Made by a program: the position numbers and the translations under genes | Shown here: one piece after another, positions 7,459 to 16,264 of the stretch | Numbering within the stretch: position 1 is the stretch's first letter | How the letters are laid out: each line of letters begins with the position of its first letter | The notes under the pieces: model-generated | What the model saw: only the letters and a program-made list of their open reading frames with translations | The model's database searches: none | What the model was told of the DNA's origin: nothing | From: Kitasatospora cinereorecta | GTDB lineage: Bacteria; Actinomycetota; Actinomycetes; Streptomycetales; Streptomycetaceae | Assembly: GCF_024172095.1 (NCBI RefSeq) | Contig: NZ_JAMZDX010000003.1 | Span: 946,001-1,010,000 of the forward strand | Length of the DNA stretch: 64,000 nt | Direction of reading: 5' to 3'

Positions 7459-10104
7459 CTGTCCACCACACCCGACTCCCGTCCGCCCACGGATCTGCGG
7501 CTGCTCCTCCCGGTCGCCGCCGCGTGGGCCGCCACCGCCGCCGTCCTCGGCGCCGACGCGCGGCACCACCCCCGACTGCTCCTGGGCGCAGCCCTGGCCG
7601 CCGTCCTGGCGCTTGTGCTGCTCGCCACGGACAACCCCCGGCACCACCTCTCCCGTCTGCTCGCCGCCGTCCTCCTCACCTCCGCCGCCGCGACCACCAC
7701 CACCGTGCTGCACACAGCCGACCTCCACCAGGGGCCGATCCCCGCCCTGGCGACCGCCGCGACCACCACCACCGCCGCGACCACCGCCGCGACCACCGCC
7801 GCCGCCGCCGAACCGACCGCCGCCGAACCGACCGCCGCCGAACCGACCGCCGCCGAACCGACCGCCGCCGAACCGACCGCCACCGAGCTCACCGTCGACC
7901 TGACGGTGGCCGGGGATCCCCGGGGGCGTACGGCCCACGCCCGTGGCACCGCACCCGCCCAGGCCCTGCTCACCGTCCCCGCCGTCGTGGACCGGGTCGG
8001 GGCGACGGCGACCCACACGCCCGTCACCGTCCTGGTGCGCAGTCAGGACGCAGGTTCCTGGCGCGATCTGGTGCCGTCCACCCGCCTGCGGGCCGACGTC
8101 CGCGTCGCACCGTCCGACGATCCGTCACGGCACCCGTCCGCTGCCGCACTCCTGACCGCCCACGGTCCTCCGCACCTGCTCGCCCCGCCCGACCTTCCGC
8201 AGCGCGCTGCGGCTCGCCTCCGCAGCGGTCTGCGCGCCGCCTGCGACCACCTCCCGCCGGACACCCGCGGTCTGCTGCCCGGGCTCGTCGTCGGAGACAC
8301 CTCCCGGCTCCCGGACGACCTGGCGGACGCCTTCCGGGCCACCGACCTCGGGCACCTGACCGCGGTCAGCGGCGCCAACCTCGCGATCGTCCTCACCGTC
8401 CTGCTCGGTTCGGCCGCCCGCCCCGGGACGACCACCACCGACGCCGACGGCGTGATCGGTACGGTCGGGCGCGGCGGACTGGCAGGCCGGCTCGGGCTCT
8501 CGCTCCGCACCACCGCCGCCCTCGGCACCGCACTGACCTTCGTCTTCGTCACCGTCTGCCGACCGGACCCGAGCGTGCTGCGCGCCGCCGCGACCGGACT
8601 GATCGGGCTCCTCGCGCTCGCCACCGGCCGTCCCCGCCACGGGCTGTCCGCGCTCGCCGGAGCCGTTCTCGTGCTGCTCCTGGCCGACCCGCTGCTCGCC
8701 CACTCCTACGGCTTCCTGCTCTCCTCCCTCGCCACCGCCGGGCTGCTCACCCTCGGGCCGCGCTGGACGGCCACCCTGCGGGCCCGCCGCTGGCCGCCCC
8801 ACCTCGCCTCCGCGGTCGCGGCCACCGCCGCCGCCCAGGCGTTCTGCGCCCCCGTGACGATCCTGCTCGCCCCTCGGGTCAGCCTGGTCGCCCTGCCGTG
8901 CAATTTGCTCGCCGAACCCGCGGTCGCCCCGGCCACCCTGCTCGGCTTCGCCGCCCTCGCCGTCGACCCGCTCTCCCGTCCGGCGGCCCGTTTCCTCGCC
9001 GACCTCGCGGCGGTACCCGCCGGCTGGCTGGTCACCGTGGCCCGGCACGGATCGGCGCTGCCGGGCGCCGTGCTTGCCTGGCCCGGCGGACTTCCCGGTG
9101 CCCTTCTGCTGGTCGTGGTGACCGTCGCACTGTGCTGGGCCGCCCCGCACCTGTGGCCGCACCCGCGCCCGGCAGTCCGCGACAGCACCGGGCATACCCG
9201 ATTCGGACGCAGGCGGCGGCGCGTCCTTGCCGTCCTCGCCGCAGTCCTGCTCGCCGCGGTACTCCTGCGGCCACCCGCCCTCACCCGGATCGCCACCGGC
9301 TGGCCCCCACCCGGCTGGCGGTTGGCGTCCTGCGACATCGGCCAGGGTGACATGACGGTGCTCCCCGTCTCCGCGGACAGCGCGGTCGTGGTGGACGCCG
9401 GCCCGGACCCGAAAGCGGCCGACGCCTGCCTGCGGGAGCTGGGCATCACCCGGATCCCGCTCCTTGTCCTGACGCACTTCCACGCCGACCACGCCGAGGG
9501 TCTGCCGGGCGTGCTCCACGGCCGGGCGGTCGGAGCGATCGAGGTCACCACCCTGGACGCGCCGCCGGGCGAGCGGGCCCGGGTGACCCACTGGGCGGCC
9601 TCCGCCCACATTCCGGTCGTCCGCGCTCACCGCGGCGAACGGCGAACGGCCGGCCCGGGCCTGTCCTGGGAGGTGATCTGGCCGGACGAGGACGCCCCGG
9701 CCGCGGACGCCCCCGGCCCCAACAACGCCAGCGTCGCACTGCTCGCCACGGTCGGCACCGGACCCGACCCGCTCCGGATCGCCCTGCTCGGTGACCTGGA
9801 GCCGGCCGCCCAGGCCGCCGTGCTCGAACGCGGACCGCCGCCCGGTCCGGTCGACGTGCTCAAGGTCGCCCACCACGGCTCGGCCAACCAGGACTGGAAC
9901 CTGATGGCCGCCCTCCGGCCACGCCTGGCGCTGATCTCCTGCGGCGCGGGCAACCCCTACGGCCACCCGTCCGCGCACACGGTCACCGGCCTGCGCGCCC
10001 TGGGCGCCACCGTCCTGCGCACCGACCGGAACGGAGACATCGCCGTGCTCGGCACCCACCGGGAACTCTCCGCGGCGACCCACCCCCATCCGCCCAGAAC
10101 CTGA
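7459..10104 (+). CDS. comEC: ComEC/Rec2-type DNA channel protein with C-terminal metallo-beta-lactamase domain
   Basis: About 881 residues. Three or four N-terminal membrane helices come first, then an Ala/Thr/Glu/Pro loop, a competence domain (LLPGLVVGDTSRLP, then LTAVSGANLAIVLTVLLG) with many further helices, and a C-terminal metallo-beta-lactamase-like domain (HFHADHAEG at about base 9476; later VLKVAHHGSANQ). ComEC forms the channel for single-stranded DNA uptake; its C-terminal domain is a proposed nuclease. The frame is open far upstream, through comEA, with no plausible ATG or GTG. The best start is CTG at 7459 because GGGAGG ends 7 bp before it. It is co-directional with comEA, 76 bp apart, and probably co-transcribed. 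Confidence 0.9.
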   Translation: MSTTPDSRPPTDLRLLLPVAAAWAATAAVLGADARHHPRLLLGAALAAVLALVLLATDNPRHHLSRLLAAVLLTSAAATTTTVLHTADLHQGPIPALATAATTTTAATTAATTAAAAEPTAAEPTAAEPTAAEPTAAEPTATELTVDLTVAGDPRGRTAHARGTAPAQALLTVPAVVDRVGATATHTPVTVLVRSQDAGSWRDLVPSTRLRADVRVAPSDDPSRHPSAAALLTAHGPPHLLAPPDLPQRAAARLRSGLRAACDHLPPDTRGLLPGLVVGDTSRLPDDLADAFRATDLGHLTAVSGANLAIVLTVLLGSAARPGTTTTDADGVIGTVGRGGLAGRLGLSLRTTAALGTALTFVFVTVCRPDPSVLRAAATGLIGLLALATGRPRHGLSALAGAVLVLLLADPLLAHSYGFLLSSLATAGLLTLGPRWTATLRARRWPPHLASAVAATAAAQAFCAPVTILLAPRVSLVALPCNLLAEPAVAPATLLGFAALAVDPLSRPAARFLADLAAVPAGWLVTVARHGSALPGAVLAWPGGLPGALLLVVVTVALCWAAPHLWPHPRPAVRDSTGHTRFGRRRRRVLAVLAAVLLAAVLLRPPALTRIATGWPPPGWRLASCDIGQGDMTVLPVSADSAVVVDAGPDPKAADACLRELGITRIPLLVLTHFHADHAEGLPGVLHGRAVGAIEVTTLDAPPGERARVTHWAASAHIPVVRAHRGERRTAGPGLSWEVIWPDEDAPAADAPGPNNASVALLATVGTGPDPLRIALLGDLEPAAQAAVLERGPPPGPVDVLKVAHHGSANQDWNLMAALRPRLALISCGAGNPYGHPSAHTVTGLRALGATVLRTDRNGDIAVLGTHRELSAATHPHPPRT
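7801..7880 (+). repeat. Five tandem 15-bp repeats inside comEC
   Basis: The unit GCCGAACCGACCGCC recurs five times and encodes the pentapeptide TAAEP in the extracytoplasmic loop between the first membrane helices and the competence domain. Directly before it is an ACC/GCG-rich Thr/Ala stretch. The perfect repetition marks a slippage-prone, probably length-variable segment. Confidence 0.9.
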
Positions 10105-10131
10105 CCGGCCCCGGGCGGTGCGGGGCGGACG

Positions 10132-10395
10132 TCACTCCTGCTCGCGCCAGCCCTCGTTCTCGGCGGCGAGCTCGTCGAGCCGGGCCAGCAGCTCGGCCGT
10201 CCAGCCACCCTCCTCGGGAGCCTCCAGCACGACCAGCCACTGCACGTCCTCGGCGTCGTCCTCACCGGCGAGGGAGTCCCGGACGACCTCGACGTCCGAC
10301 AGTTCGGACCACCGGGCGGAGAGTTCCTCCGCCACCTCCTCGGCGGCGTCGCGGTCGGGCAGGACGAGCAGCTGGCGGTCAACGTTCACGGTCAC
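10132..10395 (-). CDS. Small conserved acidic protein, 87 residues
   Basis: Begins at GTG 10395 (VTVNVDRQLLVLPD) or six bases later at GTG 10389. It is very acidic, with a predicted alternating helix/strand pattern: DAAEEVAEELSARW, then DVEVVRDSLAGEDDAEDVQWLVVLEAP, then ELLARLDELAAENEGW. It has no membrane segment or known catalytic motif. The composition resembles small ribonuclease-regulator or ferredoxin-like folds, but I assign no function. It is transcribed against comEC and holA, in the gap between them. I recognise it only as a protein type that recurs in this chromosomal location in related actinomycetes. Confidence 0.7.
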   Translation of the reverse strand: MTVNVDRQLLVLPDRDAAEEVAEELSARWSELSDVEVVRDSLAGEDDAEDVQWLVVLEAPEEGGWTAELLARLDELAAENEGWREQE

Positions 10396-10570
10396 CGCAC
10401 CATTGTCCCGACCGCCCGTTCGGACCGGAAGCCACCCTCCCCGTTCCGTGATCACCACAACTGCCCGACTGCATCCAGCCGCACCCGACCGCACTCGACC
10501 ACAGTCAGCCGCACCCGACCGCCCTCGCGCGGCGTCGGCCTGTCGGCGCCGCGTGGGATGCTGGTACGCG

Positions 10571-11566
10571 ATGGCCAGGAAGAGTGCACCCGACGACCTG
10601 CTCGCCCCGCTGACCGTAGTGGTCGGCCAGGAGGAGCTGCTGCTCGACCGCGCGGTCGCCGAGGTGGTGGCCGCCGCGAAGGCGGCCGATCCGGAGACCG
10701 ACGTCCGCGACCTCGCTCCCGGGGCCCTCCAGCCGGGCCAGCTCGCCGAGTTGACCACACCGTCGCTCTTCGCCGAGCGCAAGGTGATCGCCGTCCGGGC
10801 CGCGCAGGACCTGTCCGCCGACTCCGTGAAGGAGATCAAGGCGTACCTGGACAGCCCGGCCGAGGAGGTCATCCTGGTGCTGGTGCACGCCGGCGGCGCC
10901 AAGGGCAAGGGCCTGCTGGACGCGGCGAAGAAGGCCGGTGCCCGCGAGGTCCAGTGCGCCAAGCTGACCAAGGCGTCCGACAAGCTCGCCTTCATCCGCA
11001 ACGAGTTCCGCACCCTCGGCCGCTCGGCGAGCCCCGAGGCCTGCCAGGCCCTGCTGGACTCGCTCGGCAGCGACCTGCGCGAGCTGGCCGCCGCCTGCAG
11101 CCAGCTCACCGCCGACATCGAGGGCACCATCGACGAGACGGCGGTCGCCCGGTACTACAGCGGCCGCGCCGAGGCCACCGGCTTCGAAGTGGCCGACCTG
11201 GCCGTCACCGGCCGCGCGGCCGAGGCGCTGGAGCGCCTGCGCTGGGCCCTGGCTGTCGGCCAGCCGCCCACCGGCATCACCTACGCGCTGGCCTCCGGCG
11301 TGCGCTCGATCGGGCGCCTGGCGACGGTCGGGCGGAACATGCGTCCGGCCGACCTGGCCCGCGAACTGGGCATGCCGCCGTGGAAGGTCGACCGGGTCAG
11401 GCAGCAGATGCGCGGCTGGACGGGCGACGGCGTGGCCGCCGCACTGACCGCCATCGCCCAGGCCGACGCCGCGGTCAAGGGCGGATCCGACGACCCGGCG
11501 TACGCGCTGGAGCGGGCCGTGGTCGCCGTCGCCCGGGCCTCCCGCGCGGGCGCCCGGCAGTACTGA
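10571..11566 (+). CDS. holA: DNA polymerase III delta subunit
   Basis: 331 residues, typical for HolA. It opens the beta sliding clamp as part of the clamp-loader complex. Visible features are the N-terminal degenerate AAA-type domain (VVGQEELLLDRAVAEVV, LFAERKVIAVRAAQDL, EEVILVLVHAGG), the middle region with CAKLTKASDKLAFIRNEF, and the C-terminal collar domain (FEVADLAVTGRAAEALERLRWAL, GMPPWKVDRVRQQMRGW). ATG 10571 is chosen because the preceding frame is non-coding and the family begins here. The position between comEC and rpsT is the usual one in actinobacteria and many other bacteria. Confidence 0.95.
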   Translation: MARKSAPDDLLAPLTVVVGQEELLLDRAVAEVVAAAKAADPETDVRDLAPGALQPGQLAELTTPSLFAERKVIAVRAAQDLSADSVKEIKAYLDSPAEEVILVLVHAGGAKGKGLLDAAKKAGAREVQCAKLTKASDKLAFIRNEFRTLGRSASPEACQALLDSLGSDLRELAAACSQLTADIEGTIDETAVARYYSGRAEATGFEVADLAVTGRAAEALERLRWALAVGQPPTGITYALASGVRSIGRLATVGRNMRPADLARELGMPPWKVDRVRQQMRGWTGDGVAAALTAIAQADAAVKGGSDDPAYALERAVVAVARASRAGARQY

Positions 11567-11595
11567 CGGGTCCGTTCCCCCACCCCCCGCCGGGC

Positions 11596-12387
11596 TCAGG
11601 CCGCGCCGCCCAGCGCCCGCAGCAGCTCCCGCCCGTCGGTGAGCAGCGCCTGCCGCACCTCCTCGCGGTCCGGCGCCGTCCCCTTGCCCTCCTGGTAGGA
11701 GCCCGACCAGGAGGCGTAGAGCGTCGTCCCGCGCTGGCGGACGTACAGCACCTGGGTGACGTAGTGCCAGGTCCGGTCGGAGCGGCCGGGGTCGTCCAGG
11801 TAGCCGGTGTACGCGTCGTCGCCTAGGCCCGGCACTGCGGTGACCTGGTACTGGCGCTGCTGCAGACCGTCCCGCTGCGCCTCGAACTCGGGCCGCGGGT
11901 CGACCGCCTTGTGCAACTGGGCCTGGAGGTAGAGCGAGTAGTAGTCGCTGTCGTTGCCGGCCTTCTTGCGGTACTGGCTGCAGTACATGTCGTCCAGCGC
12001 CCGGTTGCGGGTGGTGTAGTGGTACGGCGTGCCGGACGGGGTGGGGTAGAGCCGGCCGAAGGCGTTCAGCGGGGCGGCCGCGCACAGGTCCTCGACCACC
12101 CGGTACCCGTCCGCGCCGGGGGAGGCCTGGGCCCGGTCCCGGACGATGGCGGGCACGCTCAGCACGGCCGCCGCCCACACCGCCGAGGCCACCACGGCGC
12201 CGCCGACCGCCCACAGCAACCCGCGCCCCCGGCCCTGCGGCCGCCCCCGCCCGCCCGGACCCGCTCCGCCGCCCGCTCCTGCGGCTCCCACCGCTGCCGC
12301 CGCTCCCGCTGTTCGGACCGCGGCCGGCCCGGCGGTCACCGGGACGGGCTGGTACCCGCCCACGAGGTGCGGTGGTGGAGTGGACAT
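11596..12387 (-). CDS. Single-pass membrane protein with Pro/Gly-rich N-terminus
   Basis: 263 residues. The N-terminal 60 residues are a cytoplasmic Gly/Ala/Pro-rich region with a basic patch (GRGRPQGRGRG), followed by one transmembrane segment (about 58-82, LLWAVGGAVVASAVWAAAVLSVP) and an extracytoplasmic domain of about 180 residues with two Cys (DLCAAAP, MYCSQYRKK), likely a disulfide, and a strand-rich end (TWHYVTQVLYVRQRGTTLYASWSGSY). I do not recognise the family. The gene is downstream of rpsT on the same strand but separated by about 330 bp holding a terminator, so it is probably a separate transcription unit. Confidence 0.75.
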   Translation of the reverse strand: MSTPPPHLVGGYQPVPVTAGPAAVRTAGAAAAVGAAGAGGGAGPGGRGRPQGRGRGLLWAVGGAVVASAVWAAAVLSVPAIVRDRAQASPGADGYRVVEDLCAAAPLNAFGRLYPTPSGTPYHYTTRNRALDDMYCSQYRKKAGNDSDYYSLYLQAQLHKAVDPRPEFEAQRDGLQQRQYQVTAVPGLGDDAYTGYLDDPGRSDRTWHYVTQVLYVRQRGTTLYASWSGSYQEGKGTAPDREEVRQALLTDGRELLRALGGAA

Positions 12388-12715
12388 CGCGGACGGCCCC
12401 CGGCGGCTGGTTCGACTGGCTGACAGGTGCGTCGAACCCTATCGGTGATCGCGCCGTCGCCGTGGGTGACATTCCGGGATGGGTGGGGTCGGCCGGACGG
12501 GGCCGGAAACGACTGCTGCCCGCCCGGTGTGAACCGGACGGGCAGCAGGTGAATCTCGGAGTACCGCACCCGCGTGGCGAACGCAGGCCGCGTGCGGTAC
12601 GGGGTCGTGCACCTCGTCGGGCTTCCGGGTAGAGGGCCGGAGTCGCCCGGGAGGGGTGGTCGGCGGGGTGCGGGTAGAGGGCCGCAGGTCACGCCGTCCG
12701 GGTCAGGCGCGTGAA
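12388..12715. other. Non-coding gap of 328 bp between rpsT and the upstream-mapped membrane protein
   Basis: I find no gene here. The gap contains the strong hairpin at 12513-12548 and, between it and 12387, sequence that should hold the promoter of the membrane protein gene. In transcript sense there is no convincing Shine-Dalgarno sequence immediately before its ATG. Confidence 0.6.
12513..12548 (-). terminator. rpsT terminator hairpin with GTGA-type tetraloop
   Basis: Sixteen-bp arms (12513-12528 and 12533-12548) with a single mismatch enclose a 4-nt loop (GTGA on the plus strand). It lies about 170 bp behind the rpsT stop on the transcript. No T-run follows. Because of its symmetry it could act in both directions. 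Confidence 0.7.
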
Positions 12716-12979
12716 TCAGGCAGCGGTGTTGACGCGCTTGGTGATCGCCGACTTCTTGTTGGCGGCCTGGTTCTTGTGGATGATGCCCTTGCTCACGGCC
12801 TTGTCGAGGGCGCGGGAGGCGGCGCGAGCCAGCTCGGTGGCCTTCTCGGTCTCACCGGCGGCAGCGGCCTCGCGGGCCTTGCGCAGAGCGGTCTTCAGCG
12901 AGGACTTGACGGCCTTGTTGCGCAGGCGCGCCTTCTCGTTGGTCTTGTTGCGCTTGATCTGGGACTTGATGTTCGCCAC
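12716..12979 (-). CDS. rpsT: Small ribosomal subunit protein bS20
   Basis: 87 residues, normal length for S20. It begins MANIKSQIKRNKTNEKARLRN and ends KSAITKRVNTAA, with Lys/Arg/Ala-rich helices throughout. S20 binds 16S rRNA early in 30S assembly. GGAGGC... is less clear, but a GGCTCCTTCG complement gives AAGGAGCC 5 bp before the ATG. It is transcribed away from lepA, as in most Streptomyces, next to holA. It has its own terminator downstream. Confidence 0.98.
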   Translation of the reverse strand: MANIKSQIKRNKTNEKARLRNKAVKSSLKTALRKAREAAAAGETEKATELARAASRALDKAVSKGIIHKNQAANKKSAITKRVNTAA

Positions 12980-13172
12980 GAAGGAGCCTCAGTCTGTGTG
13001 ATTCAGATGCTTGAACGGGGCGCACCCGCGGCCGCGGACCAGCTGAGAGGGCATGCCGAGGGCAGGTGCAGCGCCCAACGCTACCAGGGGGTGACTGCCG
13101 GGCCCAAACCGGCAGGGCCCCGCGCCGCCACCCGCCAGGACCGCGCGCCGCCACCTGGCGCGGCCCGCGCCG

Positions 13173-13478
13173 CTACGCCTCCAGTAGGGGCTCGCCGTAG
13201 TGCTCGACCTCGGGGAACGGCTCGTAGAAGTGGTGCAGCAGGGCCCGCCACTGCTGGTACTCGGCGGAGCGACGGAAACCCTCGGTGTGGTTCTCCAGGG
13301 TCTCCCACTCGACCTGGAGCAGGAAGCGGGAGGTGCGGCCCTGGTCGAGGCAGCGCCGCAGCCGGAGCGAGCGGAAGCCCTCCTGGGCCGCGATCAGGGG
13401 CCTGGCCTGGGCGAACGCCGCGAGGAACTCGTCCTCGCGGCCGGGCAGGACGTCGAGCAGCGCGCTTTCGAGGATCAT
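13173..13478 (-). CDS. Antibiotic biosynthesis monooxygenase-like (ABM fold) protein
   Basis: 101 residues from ATG 13478 (MILESALLDVLPGREDEFLAAFAQA). It shows the ferredoxin-like ABM pattern: a first strand, a helix with REDEFLAAFAQARPLI, then GFRSLRLRRCLDQ, a core strand RFLLQVEWETLENHTEGF, and the closing helix EYQQWRALLHHFYEP. Members range from quinol or haem-degrading monooxygenases to non-catalytic proteins. The typical NHTEGFR segment after the core strand is present. The substrate is unknown. A longer reading frame exists upstream, but it runs antisense into lepA, so ATG 13478 is chosen. It is divergent from lepA. Confidence 0.85.
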   Translation of the reverse strand: MILESALLDVLPGREDEFLAAFAQARPLIAAQEGFRSLRLRRCLDQGRTSRFLLQVEWETLENHTEGFRRSAEYQQWRALLHHFYEPFPEVEHYGEPLLEA

Positions 13479-13617
13479 GGGCGGCCATCGTAGGGATGCG
13501 CCGGCCGTGCGGCACCGGGTCCGTCCCCGGCGGCCGTGGTAGAGCTGAACGGCGGTGGGGCCCGCGGTCGTGGGAAGATGGTCGGAGCCATATCGACGTG
13601 ACGAGAATCGGATCAAG

Positions 13618-15486
13618 GTGCCCGCGACCCCCAGCCATGTGCCAGAGCCCAGCCGTACCGACCCGGCGCTGATCCGCAACTTCTGCATCATCGCCCACAT
13701 CGACCACGGCAAGTCGACGCTCGCCGACCGGATGCTGCAGATCACCGGCGTGGTCGACCCGCGCCAGATGCGTGCCCAGTACCTCGACCGCATGGACATC
13801 GAGCGTGAGCGCGGCATCACCATCAAGTCGCAGGCCGTCCGCCTGCCGTGGGCCCCGAATTCCGGTCCGAACGCGGGCAGCACGCACATCCTGAACATGA
13901 TCGACACCCCGGGTCACGTGGACTTCACGTACGAGGTGTCCCGCTCCCTCGCCGCGTGCGAGGGCACCATCCTGGTGGTCGACGCGGCCCAGGGCATCGA
14001 GGCGCAGACCCTCGCCAACCTGTACCTGGCGCTGGAGAACGACCTCACGATCATCCCGGTGCTCAACAAGATCGACCTGCCGGCCGCCCAGCCGGAGAAG
14101 TACGCGGCCGAGATCGCGCACATCATTGGCTGCGACCCGGAGAGCGTGCTCAAGGTCAGCGCCAAGACCGGCCTCGGCGTCGAGGACCTGCTGGACCACA
14201 TCGTCGACAACATCCCGGCCCCGGTCGGCGCCGCGAACGCCCCGGCCCGCGCGATGATCTTCGACTCGGTGTACGACTCCTACCGCGGTGTGGTCACCTA
14301 CGTGCGTGTCGTGGACGGTCAGCTGACCAAGCGCGAGCGGATCGCGATGATGTCCACCGGCGCCACGCACGAGCTGCTGGAGATCGGCGTCATCTCGCCC
14401 GAGCCGAAGGTCGCGGACGGCCTGGGCGTCGGCGAGGTGGGCTACATCATCACCGGTGTGAAGGACGTCCGGCAGTCCAAGGTCGGTGACACGATCACCT
14501 CGATGCACAAGGGCGCCACCGAGGCGCTCGGCGGCTACAAGGACCCACGTCCGATGGTGTTCTCCGGCCTCTACCCGCTGGACGGCTCGGACTACCCGCT
14601 GCTCCGTGACGCGCTCGACAAGCTGCGGCTGAACGACGCCGCGCTGGTCTACGAGCCGGAGACCTCGGTCGCCCTCGGCTTCGGCTACCGATGCGGCTTC
14701 CTCGGCCTGCTGCACCTGGAGATCATCCGGGAGCGCCTGGAGCGCGAGTTCAACCTCGACCTGATCTCCACCGCCCCCAACGTGATCTACCGCGTGATCA
14801 TGGAGGACGGCACCGAGCACACGGTCACCAACCCGAGCGAGTTCCCGGTCGGCAAGATCGCCGAGGTGTACGAGCCGATCGTGCGCGGCACCATCCTGGC
14901 GCCCAACGAGTTCGTCGGCGCGATCATGGAGCTCTGCCAGTCCCGCCGCGGCGCGCTCCAGGGCATGGACTACCTCTCCGAGGACCGGGTCGAGCTGCGC
15001 TACACCCTGCCGCTCGCGGAGATCGTCTTCGACTTCTTCGACCAGCTGAAGTCCAAGACCCGCGGCTACGCCTCGCTCGACTACGAGCCCATTGGCGAGC
15101 AGACCGCCAACCTGGTCAAGGTCGACATCCTGCTGCACGGCGACGCGGTGGACGCGTTCTCCGCGATCGTGCACAAGGACAAGGCCTACAGCTACGGCGT
15201 GATGATGGCCGGCAAGCTGCAGAAGCTGATCCCCCGGCAGCAGTTCGAGGTGCCGATCCAGGCCGCCATCGGCTCGCGGGTGATCGCCCGTGAGACGGTC
15301 CGCGCGATCCGCAAGGACGTCCTCGCCAAGTGCTACGGCGGTGACATCTCGCGTAAGCGCAAGCTGCTGGAGAAGCAGAAGGAAGGCAAGAAGCGGATGA
15401 AGATGGTCGGCCGCGTGGAGGTCCCGCAGGAGGCCTTCATCGCCGCGCTGTCCACCGACGCCGAGGCGCCGAAGGACAAGAAGTAA
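13618..15486 (+). CDS. lepA: Elongation factor 4 (LepA), ribosomal back-translocase GTPase
   Basis: 622 residues from GTG 13618 (VPATPSHVPEPSRTDPALIRNF). The GTP-binding motifs are complete: AHIDHGKST (G1), GITIKSQ (G2), DTPGHVDF (G3), NKIDLP (G4) and SAKTG (G5). Domain II, the EF-G-like domains and the LepA-specific C-terminal domain (PRQQFEVPIQAAIGSRVIARETVRAIRKDV, then GGDISRKRKLLEKQKEGKKRMK) follow. LepA acts on stalled or mistranslocated ribosomes and in 30S biogenesis. An upstream extension to 13555 is possible but is not supported by the family. A hairpin terminator follows the stop by 12 bp. Confidence 0.97.
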   Translation: MPATPSHVPEPSRTDPALIRNFCIIAHIDHGKSTLADRMLQITGVVDPRQMRAQYLDRMDIERERGITIKSQAVRLPWAPNSGPNAGSTHILNMIDTPGHVDFTYEVSRSLAACEGTILVVDAAQGIEAQTLANLYLALENDLTIIPVLNKIDLPAAQPEKYAAEIAHIIGCDPESVLKVSAKTGLGVEDLLDHIVDNIPAPVGAANAPARAMIFDSVYDSYRGVVTYVRVVDGQLTKRERIAMMSTGATHELLEIGVISPEPKVADGLGVGEVGYIITGVKDVRQSKVGDTITSMHKGATEALGGYKDPRPMVFSGLYPLDGSDYPLLRDALDKLRLNDAALVYEPETSVALGFGYRCGFLGLLHLEIIRERLEREFNLDLISTAPNVIYRVIMEDGTEHTVTNPSEFPVGKIAEVYEPIVRGTILAPNEFVGAIMELCQSRRGALQGMDYLSEDRVELRYTLPLAEIVFDFFDQLKSKTRGYASLDYEPIGEQTANLVKVDILLHGDAVDAFSAIVHKDKAYSYGVMMAGKLQKLIPRQQFEVPIQAAIGSRVIARETVRAIRKDVLAKCYGGDISRKRKLLEKQKEGKKRMKMVGRVEVPQEAFIAALSTDAEAPKDKK

Positions 15487-15497
15487 GGGTAGGAATC

Positions 15498-15532
15498 GAA
15501 GGCCGCCTCCCCGGAAGGGGGCGGCGGCCTTC
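15498..15532 (+). terminator. lepA terminator hairpin
   Basis: GAAGGCCGCC (15498-15507) pairs with GGCGGCCTTC (15523-15532), loop of 15 nt that can itself partly pair (TCCCC with GGGGG). It starts 12 bp after the lepA stop and is followed by GGTCTGTC. Confidence 0.75.
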
Positions 15533-15586
15533 GGTCTGTCGGCGGTCTTCGGTCTCACGGCAGCCTTCACCGGACGGACCGGTGGT

Positions 15587-16174
15587 TCAGCGGGTGGCCG
15601 GGAAGTCGGGGTCGACGACGATGTCCGCCTCGGGGGCGTGCCGGCGGACGGCGGCGAGCAGGGCGGCGGTGTCCAGCTGCCAGCCGTTGACCGCGCGGCT
15701 GGCGTTGATCAGCTCGACCGGCTTGCCGGTCAGGGCCGTGCCGACGCCGCCGCCCCGGGTGCCGCCCAGCGGGGGCAGCCCGGGACGCCGGTGGACGCCG
15801 ACGTACGGGAGCTTCTGCAGGCCGACGTGCTGGATCCACAGCTCGACGCCGACCACGTCCTGCCAGGGGACGGTGACCGTGGTGGCGGCGTAGCGGGCCG
15901 GGGAGCCGCCGAGGAGGATGCCGGACCGGTCGACCCGGAGGGCGACCTTGCCGCTGAGCGCGTTGACCACCATCAGGACCCCGCCGGCACCGAACAGGAG
16001 GAGGCCGGAGATCTGGATGGCGAGCGCCGGCAGGTCGATGCCGGCCACGCGTACGTTCTCGCCGGGGTCCATCAGCAGGAGGACGACGACGAAGAGGAGC
16101 GAGACGGCCACCGTGAGGGTGGTGCGGCGGTTCCAGCCGAAGCGGGTTTCGTAGGCGAGGTCGGTGTCAGGCAC
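15587..16174 (-). CDS. Two-helix membrane protein with PH-like C-terminal domain
   Basis: 195 residues. Two transmembrane segments lie at about 18-36 (LTVAVSLLFVVVLLLMD) and 47-69 (LPALAIQISGLLLFGAGGVLMVVNA). A cytoplasmic domain follows with the pattern of bacterial PH (bPH)-like domains: VALRVDRSGILLGG, VTVPWQDVVGVELW, then GKPVELINASRAVNGWQLDTAALLAAVRRHAPEADIVV. The function is unknown. In transcript sense the ATG lies close to the terminator of the neighbouring oxidoreductase gene, so the gene probably has its own promoter. Confidence 0.75.
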   Translation of the reverse strand: MPDTDLAYETRFGWNRRTTLTVAVSLLFVVVLLLMDPGENVRVAGIDLPALAIQISGLLLFGAGGVLMVVNALSGKVALRVDRSGILLGGSPARYAATTVTVPWQDVVGVELWIQHVGLQKLPYVGVHRRPGLPPLGGTRGGGVGTALTGKPVELINASRAVNGWQLDTAALLAAVRRHAPEADIVVDPDFPATR

Positions 16175-16196
16175 CCGCAGGAGTGTGCCAGGCCCG

Positions 16197-16228
16197 CCCG
16201 GCGCAGGGAAGATCTTTTCTGCGCCGGG
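16197..16228 (-). terminator. Hairpin terminator behind the FAD oxidoreductase gene
   Basis: CCCGGCGCAG (16197-16206) and CTGCGCCGGG (16219-16228) are perfect 10-bp arms around an AT-rich 12-nt loop. It lies 36 bp behind the stop at 16265 in transcript sense. Confidence 0.65.
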
Positions 16229-16264
16229 TCGGCCCGGGCGGGTGGCTCAACGGAACCGGGTGGC

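Noticed and set aside
10477..10522. Direct repeat CAGCCGCACCCGACCGC (10477-10493 and 10506-10522) before holA
   Set aside because: Low-complexity C-rich sequence; no symmetry or known site, probably chance or slippage.
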